From Ectothiorhodospiraceae bacterium BW-2 (GTDB taxonomy: Bacteria; Pseudomonadota; Gammaproteobacteria; Thiohalomonadales; Thiohalomonadaceae): a stretch of 64,000 bases of DNA. The notes below the pieces were generated by a model. It was not told the origin of the DNA and did no database searches. It was given only the letters and a program-made list of their open reading frames with translations. The position numbers and the translations under genes are program-made. Of this stretch, positions 8,544-19,100 are shown in pieces. Each line of letters opens with the position of its first letter. Position 1 is the first letter of the stretch. The stretch spans positions 3,992,071-4,056,070 of the forward strand of contig CP032507.1 in NCBI GenBank assembly GCA_008375315.1, in the 5' to 3' direction.

Positions 8544-11240
8544 TTACTCTGCTGGCGTCATTTCTAACGAATCACTATCATCACTTGTACCAGAGGCATT
8601 CACACCTCCGAATCCAGTGACTGGATCTTGATCAGCCACAAAAGTCACATAATAGTATGTATCGTTGATAGTTAGCTTATACGTAATTTCCTTATTAGCA
8701 TAAAAACCGTTTACAGAAATGGTAAAGTCTCTTTCACCATCAGCATTATAATCAAAATGTGCTAGACCTGGGGCTGACAAATTTGTTCCAGTTTCATCCG
8801 CACAAAGTTGCAAAGTTCCCCCTTCTGGGAAATCATTTGTTGTTAACGTATCAATTTCTTCTTGCTGCTTTCCATCACACGGATCAGGAACGGCATCATC
8901 TGGATGGTTAGTAATCGTAACCACATAGTCGATGGCAGCCCCTTGTTCAAACTCCCCAGCCACATTAGCTGACGGCGTTGCCGACACGGTGAACTGATAA
9001 TCACTGTAGTCATCCGTCGCACCACGAACAGTCTGAATAGTCACTGTCGCCTCGGTAGCACCGGCAGCAAAATTGATGGTAGAGGATTCAGGTTGGGTAT
9101 AGTGGGTACCCGCTTGCGCTGTATCACCCGCTGCACCAAAAGTTAACACCCCTTGCCATGCAATAGGAAGTGCCTCATCAACACTAAAGGTTAGTGTTAT
9201 GGCATCGCCTTCTTGAACCGAAACGGCATCGACAGGAACAAAACCGACATACTCTTCTACAAAATCATCGGAACCGATAGGCTCATCACCCCAAACATAC
9301 TCACCCCAGTCATACCCCTCATCATCACCGATAAAGTCGGGATCATTGGGATCAAACGCAGCAATATTGCCGCTCTCATTTGGATAGTAGCGGTCAATGT
9401 GGGTATCAAACGCCGTAAAGTATGTAAGACCGTCTAAATTCCCAATCGTAGCGAAGTCATCAACCCCTTCAAGTTCAGCAATCAACGCCTCTGCATTTAA
9501 TTTAGCTGACTGAGGAAGACTGGCTGGTAAGCGGCTATTAATACGAGCAACAGTAGTGCGAATATCATCAATAAGTTCATCTCGTAACGCAGCATCAATA
9601 GTTAGCTCTGGATCATTCACCAAATCACTAAACAGCTCAAGCACTTGGCTCAGATATTCCATATCCATACTATACTGATCGGCAGTGGGAATAGCGTCAA
9701 CCAGAGTACCTTCGGCGTTAACAATCTTACCTATCTGACCATTAGCCTGTAGGCCTAGACCCATCATGAAGAGAAAATCCTCTTCGGCCTCGTCACCCAA
9801 CTCAGTTACACGACTACCAGCCCCCCTATCGATAACTTTTACCAAAAAGTCTGCCGCATGGAGCACACGACTGTAGTCTGCTAGGTTATCCAGATTGAGT
9901 TCTGCCGGATCGATACAGACTTCAACCCCATCGCTAACGGAACAGGTTAAACCACCACCAAAACCGGTAATGACCGCTTTTAGTGACTCTTGATAGAGAG
10001 TGTCAAAGGTCTCATCGAAGGTGATATTCTCAAGATCAGCCAAGGTCTTATTTTTATCTTTAATGATGCGTGCAGCCACCATCTCTGTTTGTGGCGTGGC
10101 ATTGGCCTTAACCTCATCACCAGCGGTTCGTATAATAGAGCGCATCTGCTTCAGCTTCGGCGTAGATCCATCCGCTATTGTTCCACCTTCTGCCTTCACC
10201 GTTAACGGGAATTTCGCTTTAGGGATACCGGCAGGGATCGTATATTTACCGTCATCATCAGTGGTAGCGGTATAGGTATGACCCAATCTATCAGTAATAG
10301 TCACCGTTGCACCACGAACCGGCTCGTCGATAATCACCCCTGCGACGGTTGCGCTATCTTGAACGGTAATCACCACCCGATCAGTCGCTGTAGCGCCTTT
10401 ATCATCGGTAACCGTTACACTAAAGGTAAGATCTTCGTTAGCAGCTAAATTCGGTACCGTAAAACTAGGGGTTGCGGTATCTGCACCGGTTAAGGTGACC
10501 GTTGTACCACCAGCCTGAGTCCAAACATAGCTCGCAATCGTACCATCGCTATCTGTAGCAGTTGCTTCAAGATTAACCGTTGCCCCTTCCGCAACCGAAC
10601 TATCATTACCGGCATCGACAGTCGGGTCACTATTCGTTGATGCAGCCGGCTTAACGGTAACAACCACCTCATCTCTCTTCTCGACGCCTTGGTCATCCTT
10701 AGTCACTAAAGTAAAAACCAACTGCTGTTGCGAAGTGATAGACGCAGTTTTAAAGGTAGCGTTTGCCGTATCCGCGTTTTCCAGTGTGACCGGTAGGCCA
10801 CCTGCTTGCACCCACTGATAGGAGACAATATTACGAGTAGTATCGTTAATATTGGCCGCTAGAGTTGCTGTAGCACCTGCGGTGACCACTTGATCTGCAC
10901 CAGCATCACCCGCTGTTGTGGTATCGGTGGCTGTGGCCGTCGTCGTTGCCGTATCGGTAGTGGTGGCAGTGGTCGTCGCCGTGCCGGTAGCCGTTGCCGT
11001 GCCGGTAGCCGTTGCCGTGCCGGTAGCCGTTGTCGTGCCGGTAGCCGTTGTCGTGCTGGTAGCCGTTGTCGTGCCGGTAGCCGTATTAGTACTGGTCGCT
11101 GTCGCGGTATCTGTTGCTGTAGAGGTTGATGGCGAGCTATCCTCATCATCACTACAAGCCGATAGCGTCAGCACAGCACTAATAGCTAGCGCTAAAAACT
11201 TTTGACGGTGTGGAAAATTATGGTGATTACTATTATTCAT
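8544..11240 (-). CDS. Large surface lipoprotein with PKD-like, carboxypeptidase-regulatory and Calx-beta domains
   Basis: I place the start at the ATG at 11240, because the AGGAG ribosome site (11 bases before) lies downstream of the alternative ATG at 11264. The 898-residue product has a lipoprotein signal ending in the lipobox LSAC, an acidic Ser/Asp stretch (SDDEDSS) and a low-complexity Thr/Ala/Gly linker. Then come two PKD/REJ-like domains (each with YxWxQAGG and a VTV end), a carboxypeptidase-regulatory-like domain (AGVIIDEPVRGATVTI), a mostly helical region of unknown family and a Calx-beta domain (SVQEGDAITLTFSV ... GTHYTQPE). Family knowledge suggests an outer-membrane-anchored binding or structural protein. 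It has its own promoter at 11289-11317 and lacks the GWNLV modules of its neighbours. Confidence 0.8.
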   Translation of the reverse strand: MNNSNHHNFPHRQKFLALAISAVLTLSACSDDEDSSPSTSTATDTATATSTNTATGTTTATSTTTATGTTTATGTATATGTATATGTATTTATTTDTATTTATATDTTTAGDAGADQVVTAGATATLAANINDTTRNIVSYQWVQAGGLPVTLENADTANATFKTASITSQQQLVFTLVTKDDQGVEKRDEVVVTVKPAASTNSDPTVDAGNDSSVAEGATVNLEATATDSDGTIASYVWTQAGGTTVTLTGADTATPSFTVPNLAANEDLTFSVTVTDDKGATATDRVVITVQDSATVAGVIIDEPVRGATVTITDRLGHTYTATTDDDGKYTIPAGIPKAKFPLTVKAEGGTIADGSTPKLKQMRSIIRTAGDEVKANATPQTEMVAARIIKDKNKTLADLENITFDETFDTLYQESLKAVITGFGGGLTCSVSDGVEVCIDPAELNLDNLADYSRVLHAADFLVKVIDRGAGSRVTELGDEAEEDFLFMMGLGLQANGQIGKIVNAEGTLVDAIPTADQYSMDMEYLSQVLELFSDLVNDPELTIDAALRDELIDDIRTTVARINSRLPASLPQSAKLNAEALIAELEGVDDFATIGNLDGLTYFTAFDTHIDRYYPNESGNIAAFDPNDPDFIGDDEGYDWGEYVWGDEPIGSDDFVEEYVGFVPVDAVSVQEGDAITLTFSVDEALPIAWQGVLTFGAAGDTAQAGTHYTQPESSTINFAAGATEATVTIQTVRGATDDYSDYQFTVSATPSANVAGEFEQGAAIDYVVTITNHPDDAVPDPCDGKQQEEIDTLTTNDFPEGGTLQLCADETGTNLSAPGLAHFDYNADGERDFTISVNGFYANKEITYKLTINDTYYYVTFVADQDPVTGFGGVNASGTSDDSDSLEMTPAE
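10920..11115 (-). repeat. Low-complexity 18-base repeats encoding a Thr/Ala/Gly linker
   Basis: Units such as gccgtgccggtagccgtt recur with small changes and encode TATATGTATATGT-type sequence just after the lipid-anchor region of the lipoprotein. The linker probably holds the folded domains away from the membrane. An analogous TATETS repeat is found in the 2798-residue protein. Confidence 0.8.
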
Positions 11241-11283
11241 GTAACAAAATACTCCTGATTGCATCTATTGACCTATAAACCAG

Positions 11284-11327
11284 TGGCTAGTGTAGCCAAT
11301 TTTTAAGTGATTGCCAATGACATTGGC
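11284..11327. promoter_or_regulatory. Two palindromes overlapping the lipoprotein promoter, candidate operators
   Basis: GCCAATG-A-CATTGGC (11313-11327) is a perfect palindrome covering the -35 box, and TGGCTA-GTG-TAGCCA (11284-11298) is another covering the -10 box of the minus-strand promoter. Both carry TTGGC/GCCAA-type half sites. Position and symmetry suggest repressor binding; the regulator is unknown. Confidence 0.45.
11289..11317 (-). promoter_or_regulatory. Sigma70-type promoter for the lipoprotein and giant-protein operon
   Basis: On the minus strand, TTGGCA (11317-11312) and TACACT (11294-11289) are separated by exactly 17 bases, matching the -35 and -10 consensus at five and four of six positions. 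The predicted transcript starts near 11282, about 40 bases before the ATG at 11240. Confidence 0.65.
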
Positions 11328-11440
11328 GTGATATTAGCCCATCTAAACAAAACAAAGTGTGACCCACCTCACAAGTCGGACTCTCTTGCAAAAAAAAGAG
11401 CCCTAACCCCAATATCCTAAGATATTAGAGACTAAAAAAC

Positions 11441-13174
11441 CTACTCCAAGTAGAGCCATATCCCCTGCCCCGCCTCAATACTACGCTGGGATCCCACTTG
11501 CCGCTCAAAATCAAAGAAGCTCCAATTTTGATTAAATCGAAATAATCTCTTTGGAGTCAAGCCGGTCGCTTCAACTCTAGTCGCTAACTGCTCGGTATCA
11601 AACGGCTGATCCACCCCAATTAAATTCCACCCTCGGTAGAGAGTCTGCCATAGCTGCGTCTCTGAATCGGCAGCGGTGCCACTAACTATCAGATCAAACG
11701 AACTGCGAGCCTTAATCCATATCCCTCTATAGGGCGGCAGACGCTCACTAGAGGTTAATAGCGGCTCAATAAAGTGCCAAGCGGGTTGGCCTTCACTGTT
11801 TGGCTGATAGAGAAAAATGCGCTCAACCTCTGACTCATTGAAGAGCTCTGCCACCGTACGCGGCTCATCAAGGTGGAGACTAATCAAATTCCACCCCGCA
11901 GCTAGAGAGATTAGCTGTGTTAACTGCGGCGTGCCGTAGTGAACACTCGCCGTAGCAGCCGAGTCGCTAAATAGGCCGATCTCAGCCCCATAGCCACAGC
12001 TCAACTCGCCATCAGAGAGCGACTCACACCCAGGGGCCTGCGTATCCTGCCAAATATGCACCGCGTCGCTTGCGGTCGTTAGGGTTACATCGGCAAGAAA
12101 ACGGCTATAGCGAATCCCATAATGGTTAATCGCAACCGCCCCCTCACCGCTGATCTCATCTTCAAAGCGTCGGCTGCTATCAAATAGATTTCCATCACTA
12201 AAGTAACCAGAAGGGTACTTCGCAGCGTGAATAAAGTCATGAAACAGTTCGGATAAAGAGGTTTGGTAGTCCTGCCGCAGTCGATTATCGATAATCGACT
12301 CCCAGCCATCCTCGGTTGCAAAGCTCTCCAAAATCTGTCGCATAATATCCAGACCAAAGCGCCCCTCTAGGTAGAGAGCAAAAATGGCGGCACCATACTC
12401 TTTAGAACCATTAAAAGTATCCATATCGAGGTGGCACTGGCCATACCAACTATCGACAAAGCGGATATAGTCATCGCCCTCCGGGTAGAGCTGCTCCTCC
12501 ATCGCCGTGGCCGTGGCCTCTAGGAACCAGAGATCGCTATCTAAAAAGTCGCCGCTATCTTTATAGGCAAACTGCACTAAGTGGAACAGTTCGTGCGCTA
12601 GCGTAATCTTTAGTAGCTCCCCCTCTAGCACCGGATTAAAGACCATAAAGCCGGTACCTTCACTATATTGATCAGCAAAGGCGGCATAGTAGGGTTCAAT
12701 TCTGACAGTCCGCCCCGTTTGGGGATTTCTAGCGCCACGATTACCGATGTAGATATCGATATAGTAGCTCTCCGCCCCCACAGGGGCTCTCAAACCGAGG
12801 GAGGTGACATAGAAGTCGTGCACTCGGGCTAACTCCTCACTCAAACTCTCTGCCATAGCGATGGTAGCACTGTCATTGGCGTAGGTTTTGCCATAGATGA
12901 CTCGGTAGGGGGGGGTGTAGCGGTAGATATTGTAGTTATCCGATTCGATAGGTGCGACAGTTAATGCCAGTGGCGCAGGGGAGTTGGTACTATCAAGTGT
13001 CGCCATGAGCACTCTGGCGGTTACCACCTCGGCGGCACTCGGCGCACTCTCCCCTCGTCGTTCGGCGAAGGTTCCCCCCGCACGATGCTCTAATAGTAGC
13101 GAGTCACCCTCCGCTACCGTTGAAGCGTTCGAAGCGGTCGCAATCAACAACAGCGGCAGTAAAATTGCCACCAT
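11441..13174 (-). CDS. Secreted HExxH metallopeptidase with two C-terminal GWNLV modules
   Basis: The start is taken at the ATG at 13174, eight bases after AGGTGG; an upstream in-frame TTG at 13199-13201 would overlap the previous stop. The 577-residue product has a signal peptide (MVAILLPLLLIATASNAS). A zinc-peptidase core carries HELFH at about 194-198 and a downstream Glu in WFLEATATAMEE (about 219), the gluzincin pattern of MXAN_6640/peptidase-MA-like families. Two modules end the protein: GWNLISLHL (about 427) with RIFLY and GIWIK, and GWNLIGVD (about 515) with RLFRF, WSFFDF and GIWLY. The same modules are N-terminal in the three giant neighbours. It directly follows the 2798-residue gene, with which it is probably translationally linked. 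Processing of the giants by this peptidase is an inference. Confidence 0.85.
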   Translation of the reverse strand: MVAILLPLLLIATASNASTVAEGDSLLLEHRAGGTFAERRGESAPSAAEVVTARVLMATLDSTNSPAPLALTVAPIESDNYNIYRYTPPYRVIYGKTYANDSATIAMAESLSEELARVHDFYVTSLGLRAPVGAESYYIDIYIGNRGARNPQTGRTVRIEPYYAAFADQYSEGTGFMVFNPVLEGELLKITLAHELFHLVQFAYKDSGDFLDSDLWFLEATATAMEEQLYPEGDDYIRFVDSWYGQCHLDMDTFNGSKEYGAAIFALYLEGRFGLDIMRQILESFATEDGWESIIDNRLRQDYQTSLSELFHDFIHAAKYPSGYFSDGNLFDSSRRFEDEISGEGAVAINHYGIRYSRFLADVTLTTASDAVHIWQDTQAPGCESLSDGELSCGYGAEIGLFSDSAATASVHYGTPQLTQLISLAAGWNLISLHLDEPRTVAELFNESEVERIFLYQPNSEGQPAWHFIEPLLTSSERLPPYRGIWIKARSSFDLIVSGTAADSETQLWQTLYRGWNLIGVDQPFDTEQLATRVEATGLTPKRLFRFNQNWSFFDFERQVGSQRSIEAGQGIWLYLE

Positions 13175-13193
13175 AGAGTTCACCACCTGACGG

Positions 13194-16100
13194 CTATTCA
13201 AGAGTCACTACAACCTCTTTACCATGGAAGGTGATAGTCGCCACCTCTCCTACCGCACCGAAGGGGATCACCCTGAGGGTATTGGCATCCAATATCTCAA
13301 CCTCAATCGCCTCCATACTGTATTGATAGCCCACTTGGGAGTTGCTATCATCGCCATCTTCTGGCGGCATATAGATAATCAAACTCTCCCCGCTTTGGGC
13401 GCCTATCGACTCCCCAGTTTGAGTCACCGTATAGAGCGGCTCCCCAGGATCACGGGTGGTAAAGCTCCAACTCAACCCCTGCTCAACATCATCCTGACGA
13501 TAATCGACCTCAACCGAATAGCGCTCACCCCAGTTGAGCCGCTCCAGAGGAAAGAGAGCAAACTCACGGGCGGAAAATTGACCATTAGGATCGTTCGCGG
13601 CAGTTAGCAGTCGCACATTAGAGACCAACTCCCCTAGGGCATTATATAGCTCAAAGCGGGTAACTTCAGGATCTCCCCCGATTTCGGGGTTAAACTGAAT
13701 AGAGACAGGGTAGCCAGAGACGCTATAGTCGGGGAGCGGATCGGGAGACTCTTCGAAAAAGACCGGCGGAATATCAACTGCATCCTCAACTGGCCACAGA
13801 ACGATAGCGGGATTAGCTAACGCTACATTCGCCGTAGCCCCCTCATAAAGGGAGGCCTCTATCTGCATCGCGGAATCGGCACAGACATTCGGATAGTAAG
13901 AGCCAAAACCGCTAAAACTGTCACCTAAACAGAGCTCGGCTAAGGTCTGGTTACCCATTTTATAGGTATAGCCATTTAGCCCTGTGGTACTATTCGCCGC
14001 CGCGCCGATACCTACCTCATTGTGGGTAAATGTCAGAAAGCCAAAGCGGTGGTAAATAGCGCTCATGAGACTCTCAATCGAGCTCTCAATAGAGGAGTTG
14101 GCATAGGTATCCGACGACACATTTTCACTCACTGAGCGGCTGGGATAACCGGCATAGAGCGCTCTGTCAATCGGTGCCCTACCGGTAAAGCCAGGTAACC
14201 CCTCCTGCTCATAGTGCCCCGAGATAGCATGGGTCACAAGATAGTTTGAGTGGTTCACTGCCGCCGCCTCTAGCGCTTGATTGGAGGCAAAGGGTACCAT
14301 CCCCACATCGCTACGAACACGGTTTAACAGACCTAAACCATCATCGACCGCAATATCGGTAGCTGTTGAGGTCTCGGTAGCTGTTGATGTCTCGGTAGCT
14401 GTTGATGTCTCGGTAGCTGTTGATGTCTCGGTGGCTGTTGAGGTCTCGGTGGCACTATCAGCCGCTGTCGCCGCAATGGTAACAAACACCCCAATATCGT
14501 TAATTGAACCATCACTCACCAATCGGACGATAATCGTCTCACCCGGAACAGTCAGAGTCTCACTCATCGCACCACTATAGAGACCATACTGCTGACCGGC
14601 ACCATCCTCAATATAGACATAGTCGAAGCCGGCCTCCGTCGCCCCGTTAACGGTCACCGCCAACGCTTCGGCTCCCTCAATCGAGAGCTGCTGTTCAAGC
14701 GTGTCGTTCTCGCTATAGGGGCCACTATTCCAAGAGGTAAGATCGGTCGTGCCGGTATCAGTCGCAGTGGAGGTATCTATCCCACCACTATAGGGCTCCA
14801 CTCTCACCGTTACGCCACTGTCGTTGACTGAGCCATCACTCGTTAGGGTAGCGACAATTGAGGCCCCTTGAACGATCAACGACTCCTCAATGGTACCTGA
14901 GAACACGGCCACCTCAACCCCATAACCATCCGTAATCGTCAGCTGATCAAACCCCTCTTCGGTAGCACCACTGACCGAGACTAACAGAGCGTTCGCCCCG
15001 ACAACACCGAGCTCTTGGGTAAGGGTTGCACTATTCGGATAGGGACCACTGCTCCATTCGGTTACCCTCTGATGACTATTATCGGCAATGGTCACCGTCA
15101 CGCCTGATGCGGTAGTGCTACCATCACTGGTTAACTCAGCTCTAATAGATGACCCACTCACTTCAAGCTGTCGGTCAATCTCCCCGCTCAATTGGGCAAT
15201 TAACTCATCATTAGCGTCATAGAGTGAGACGAGATCCCTCTCAGCCTCTGTCTGCCCGACCAGCGTCACCGAAAGCGAGGTCGCGCCAGTTATCGAGAGC
15301 TGCTGACTCAACTGGGCATTATTGTTATAGGCTCCGCTACTCCAGCTCAGGATATCGTCGCTGCTAGCAATCGTAACCAACACACCGCTATCGGTGACAA
15401 TGTCATCACTCACCAAGTCAACCGAGATAGATGAGCCTTGAACCACAAAGCTAGTGCTAATCTCACCGCTTAGTTGACGAACAAGATTCCCTTCAGCATC
15501 AGTAATAGACACAACATCGAAGTCAGCCTCGGTACGGCCACTCACTGTCACTGTTAGGGCTGAGGCCTCAGGAATACTCAACTCAACCGGATCAACAGCA
15601 TCGTTATTGTCGTAGGGACCGCTATACCATTCGGTCAAGCTGCCGCCGCTATTCGCAGTCGCGCTAGTAATCGTGATATCGACCCCCGCGGCGGAGACAC
15701 TGCTATCACTCACTAGCTGCGCCGTGAGGCTATTACCGTTCAAAAATAGCCGCTCAGAAAGTACCCCGGTGAGTTCAGCAATGCGCTCACCATCGCTATT
15801 GATGATATAGAGATAGTCGTAATTTTGCTCCACCTCACCGGTGATCGTGACCTCCAACTGCTCAGCATCCGGAATCGTCAACACCTGCTCTATCGTGGCG
15901 TTATCGGGATAGGGGCCGCTGCGCCAGTTTGCGCTCTCGGTGTCACTAATCGCCCCCGCAATACCGATTAGGGTGACCGTGACCCCAGCGGCGTTCACAG
16001 AACTATCCGCCGTGAGGGTCGCCGTAATCGTACCACTGGTAATCGTATAGGTTTGATTCATAAAACCACTTAACTCCCCAATCAGCTCGCCCGAACTATC

Positions 16101-19100
16101 ACGCAGCGGCTCGCCATCGGCGTCAAACACCCTGATAAAATCGTACCCCTCCTCAGTCTCACCGACGATAGAGAGCTGATACTCGCTATACTCCAACGGC
16201 AGCGAGAGCCGTTCGCTCCAGTTAGCATTTTCGATATAGGCACCAGTCGTCCAGCTAACTCGGTTGGCTGCCTGAGTCGAGCCGGTCAGATCAAGCAGAT
16301 AGCGCTGATCTAAAGTCGATTGAGGCTCCATCCCGCCATAGAGATCGTACCAACTGTAGTTCCAACTCGCATCCTCAATATTGACGCTAATCTCCCACTG
16401 ACCAGAGGGGATACCCAATGGAAACTGGAGTTGCGCCTCCCAAGTGCCCTCTGTTACCGAGCCATCGACCAAGGTCGCTTCAGCAACAATCGGCTCAAGC
16501 CCGCCGCCGATTGCAGCCATGCTCTGCTCCCACTGTCGCTGCTGACTCTCATCCGCCTCAGCCGGTAGGTGGGGCCAAGCGGTCACCCCCACCCAGCTTA
16601 TCTCGGCGGCGTTATCGCTAAGCTGTAGCCGTAGCATGACCTGGTGGCCGCTACTATTTAAATCTATCGTGGTAATAGACTCACCTGTCACAACATCGGG
16701 ATAACCTATGGAGAGTAGCTGCGGCGATTCGGCATCGGCAACCTCACCGATGAGTTGTGATAGGTCGATAGTAATCGTTGCATCCCCTTGGGCGTCCACC
16801 ACAAACTGACCCGACTGCGGTGGATAGTGGTCGATAAACAGCTCATACGAGTAGCTCCCAGCCGTTAAACCGCTGAAAGGGCCAACAGCGCCGGCAACGG
16901 AACTCCACGGAGTGTCAGCGACTAGCTGCCCATTGGCATTATAGATAGAGAACCACCCCTCACTCACGCTCTCATCCTCTGGCAGAACCACAACGAGTGC
17001 TACCTCGCCCTCACTCTCCCCTAAACCGCCACCTAGCTGCGGGTCGAGTTCAAGATAGATCGGAAAGCGGTCACTCCCTAGGCCGTTGCGGTTAGTCGCG
17101 ATGAGCATCACCTCGGGTGAGGGTAGCTGTGCTGCCGTCAGTGGATAGCTAGTATCAAAATGCCACTCCGTCTCGCTCGTCTGCGAAACCGTTACGGCAA
17201 CGGTAGCGACTGGGCGGTTATCGACATAGAGTTGCAGCGGCTGCACCGCTTCACCCGCGCCACCATCATAATCGAAGACGATACCGCGCAGCTGAAGCTG
17301 ATTATCGCTATCTAGGGTAGCGCTCTCGGTAATCACGACCGGAACTAGGTCGATGTCGATATCCCCTAGCGCATCTAAGCCGCTATCGGTTAGGGTGATT
17401 TGACCGACACCGGTTATGGCCGGATCGATTAAATACCCCTCAGGAAGAGTAAATAGTCGCCCCTCAAACTGATAGGCGGCATTTAAAAAGTAGATCTCGT
17501 TTGCACGCAGCCCCGATAGCTGAAACTGGCCCTCACTATCGGTCTCTATCACGGTGGTCTCGCCATAGATATTGGAGACTACCACCTCAGCACCCGCCGC
17601 TACCCCACGGCTGCTGTCAGAACTATAGAGAAGTTCACCTCTCACCGTACGCAGCTGCGGCTGGTAGTGGCGAATAGCGACCGAAGATTCGGTAAAACCG
17701 GCCTGATTAACCGCCCAGAGCAGGATCTGGTTCTCCCCCTCGTCAAGATTTTGGGTGATGGAGACATTTGAGTTGCTATTGAGTGGAACCGAGAAGCTCT
17801 CGCCGTTAATCTCTAGCGCCACCGCATCGCGAATCCGAGTATCCCCACTCATGCCATAGGGGTAGGTGCTAACCTCGCCATTGGACTCTATATACTCCAC
17901 TACCCGCCCCGTGACCAAAACGGTACCATTCGCTTGGACGGGGGAGACAGAAAACTCTTCGATCATCGGCGGTAACCCGACTCCACTCGTTATCGGGGCT
18001 AGAGTCATCAATACTGGGAGCTCGGCGGCGGTGGCGCTGCGCTGTAGCTGTAGGGTCTCAATCGCCATATCGAACCCACTGTCACTCGGTGGAATGGCGA
18101 CAATTTCGTAGTTTCCTAGCGGTAGATCGGCCAGAGTTCTGCGGCCACTCTCATCGCTCACCCCCTGAGAAGCTCCATTTAGCCAAATCTCGGCCCCTGC
18201 GAGCGGCTGATCCCCAGCCGTGATGCTCACCACGACCGTTCTGGTCGGTCTGTTCTCTAATACTAGCTGCGGATGGGTGACGCTAGCGCTCTCGGGTCTA
18301 AATTTTGCCACCGCTTCAGGGAGTGTGGTGCGGTATCCCGCTTTAGCCGCATAGAGTCTTAATAGCGAGTGGGTAAGAGTCTGATTGGTATATCCCCCTA
18401 GGTTAATATCGATATTATTAAAGTGGTAGTTACCCTCACTATCGGTAGTGGCGATGCGCTCCGGCAAGGTATCGGCAGGCACGGCAGTACCAGCTTGTAG
18501 CGCGACCAACTCCTCTATCGTCGCGCTAAATGTGAAGCGGCGCTCATAGCGCTGCGACGACTCATTAGCCACCGCCCGCAGGACGATACCGACACCCGCA
18601 CCATCAATATAGCGTTGATCGCTCTGATTTTGCCCCACCTCAGCAAACTGTACGAGCTGATTCACCAGCTTATGGTTCGAGAGTGCGGCCACTAGCACGC
18701 CCCAGTTTAGTACTGGGGTATGGCTCTGCGACTCACTCAGTGCAAGAGTTGCCTCGGAGGTAGGCTCGGTTTGCCAGCTAAAATCGCCCGCCGCTGTCGG
18801 TCGCAGATAGCTAGTCTCGTCGCCCCCACCACTTTGCCAGCTAATATCGAGCTGCCAGTAGGTCTGATCGCTCTCCTCCTCTCCCTCTTGCGGCTCAAGA
18901 TAGAAGAAGCCGATCTCTCGCCCCCCTTTGAGCTGGGGGTTGCTGTCAAGAGGCACCGGTACCAATTTAGCCGGATTGAGCTGCACTACCGCCTCTAGCT
19001 GTTGCGATATCTCATCGTAGTCGGGTCTCTCATCACCGTTAAGATCATAACTAATCGCGAGCTCCAGAATGAAGCGCCCAGTATAGTAGGCCTCATCATA

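Larger units (their letters stand above)
11265..11440. other. Intergenic region with weak terminator-like element
   Basis: Between the peptidase stop and the lipoprotein start lie a short AT-rich stem AATATC/GATATT (11411-11426) and, on the minus strand, an eight-T run (11397-11390). The stem is separated from the T run by about 13 bases, so termination is likely to be leaky. The remainder carries the lipoprotein promoter and palindromes. Confidence 0.4.

Noticed and set aside
10859-11205. Gly/Arg/Cys- and Val-rich frames across the low-complexity linker
   Set aside because: They are shadows of the Thr/Ala/Gly repeat in the lipoprotein frame.
13175-13201. TTG start at 13201 for the metallopeptidase
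   Set aside because: The ATG at 13174 has a better ribosome site and begins the signal peptide.
14345-16280. CRISPR-like appearance of repeated DNA in the 2798-residue gene
   Set aside because: The 18-base units have no unique spacers and encode TATETS; the longer repeats are diverged protein domains.
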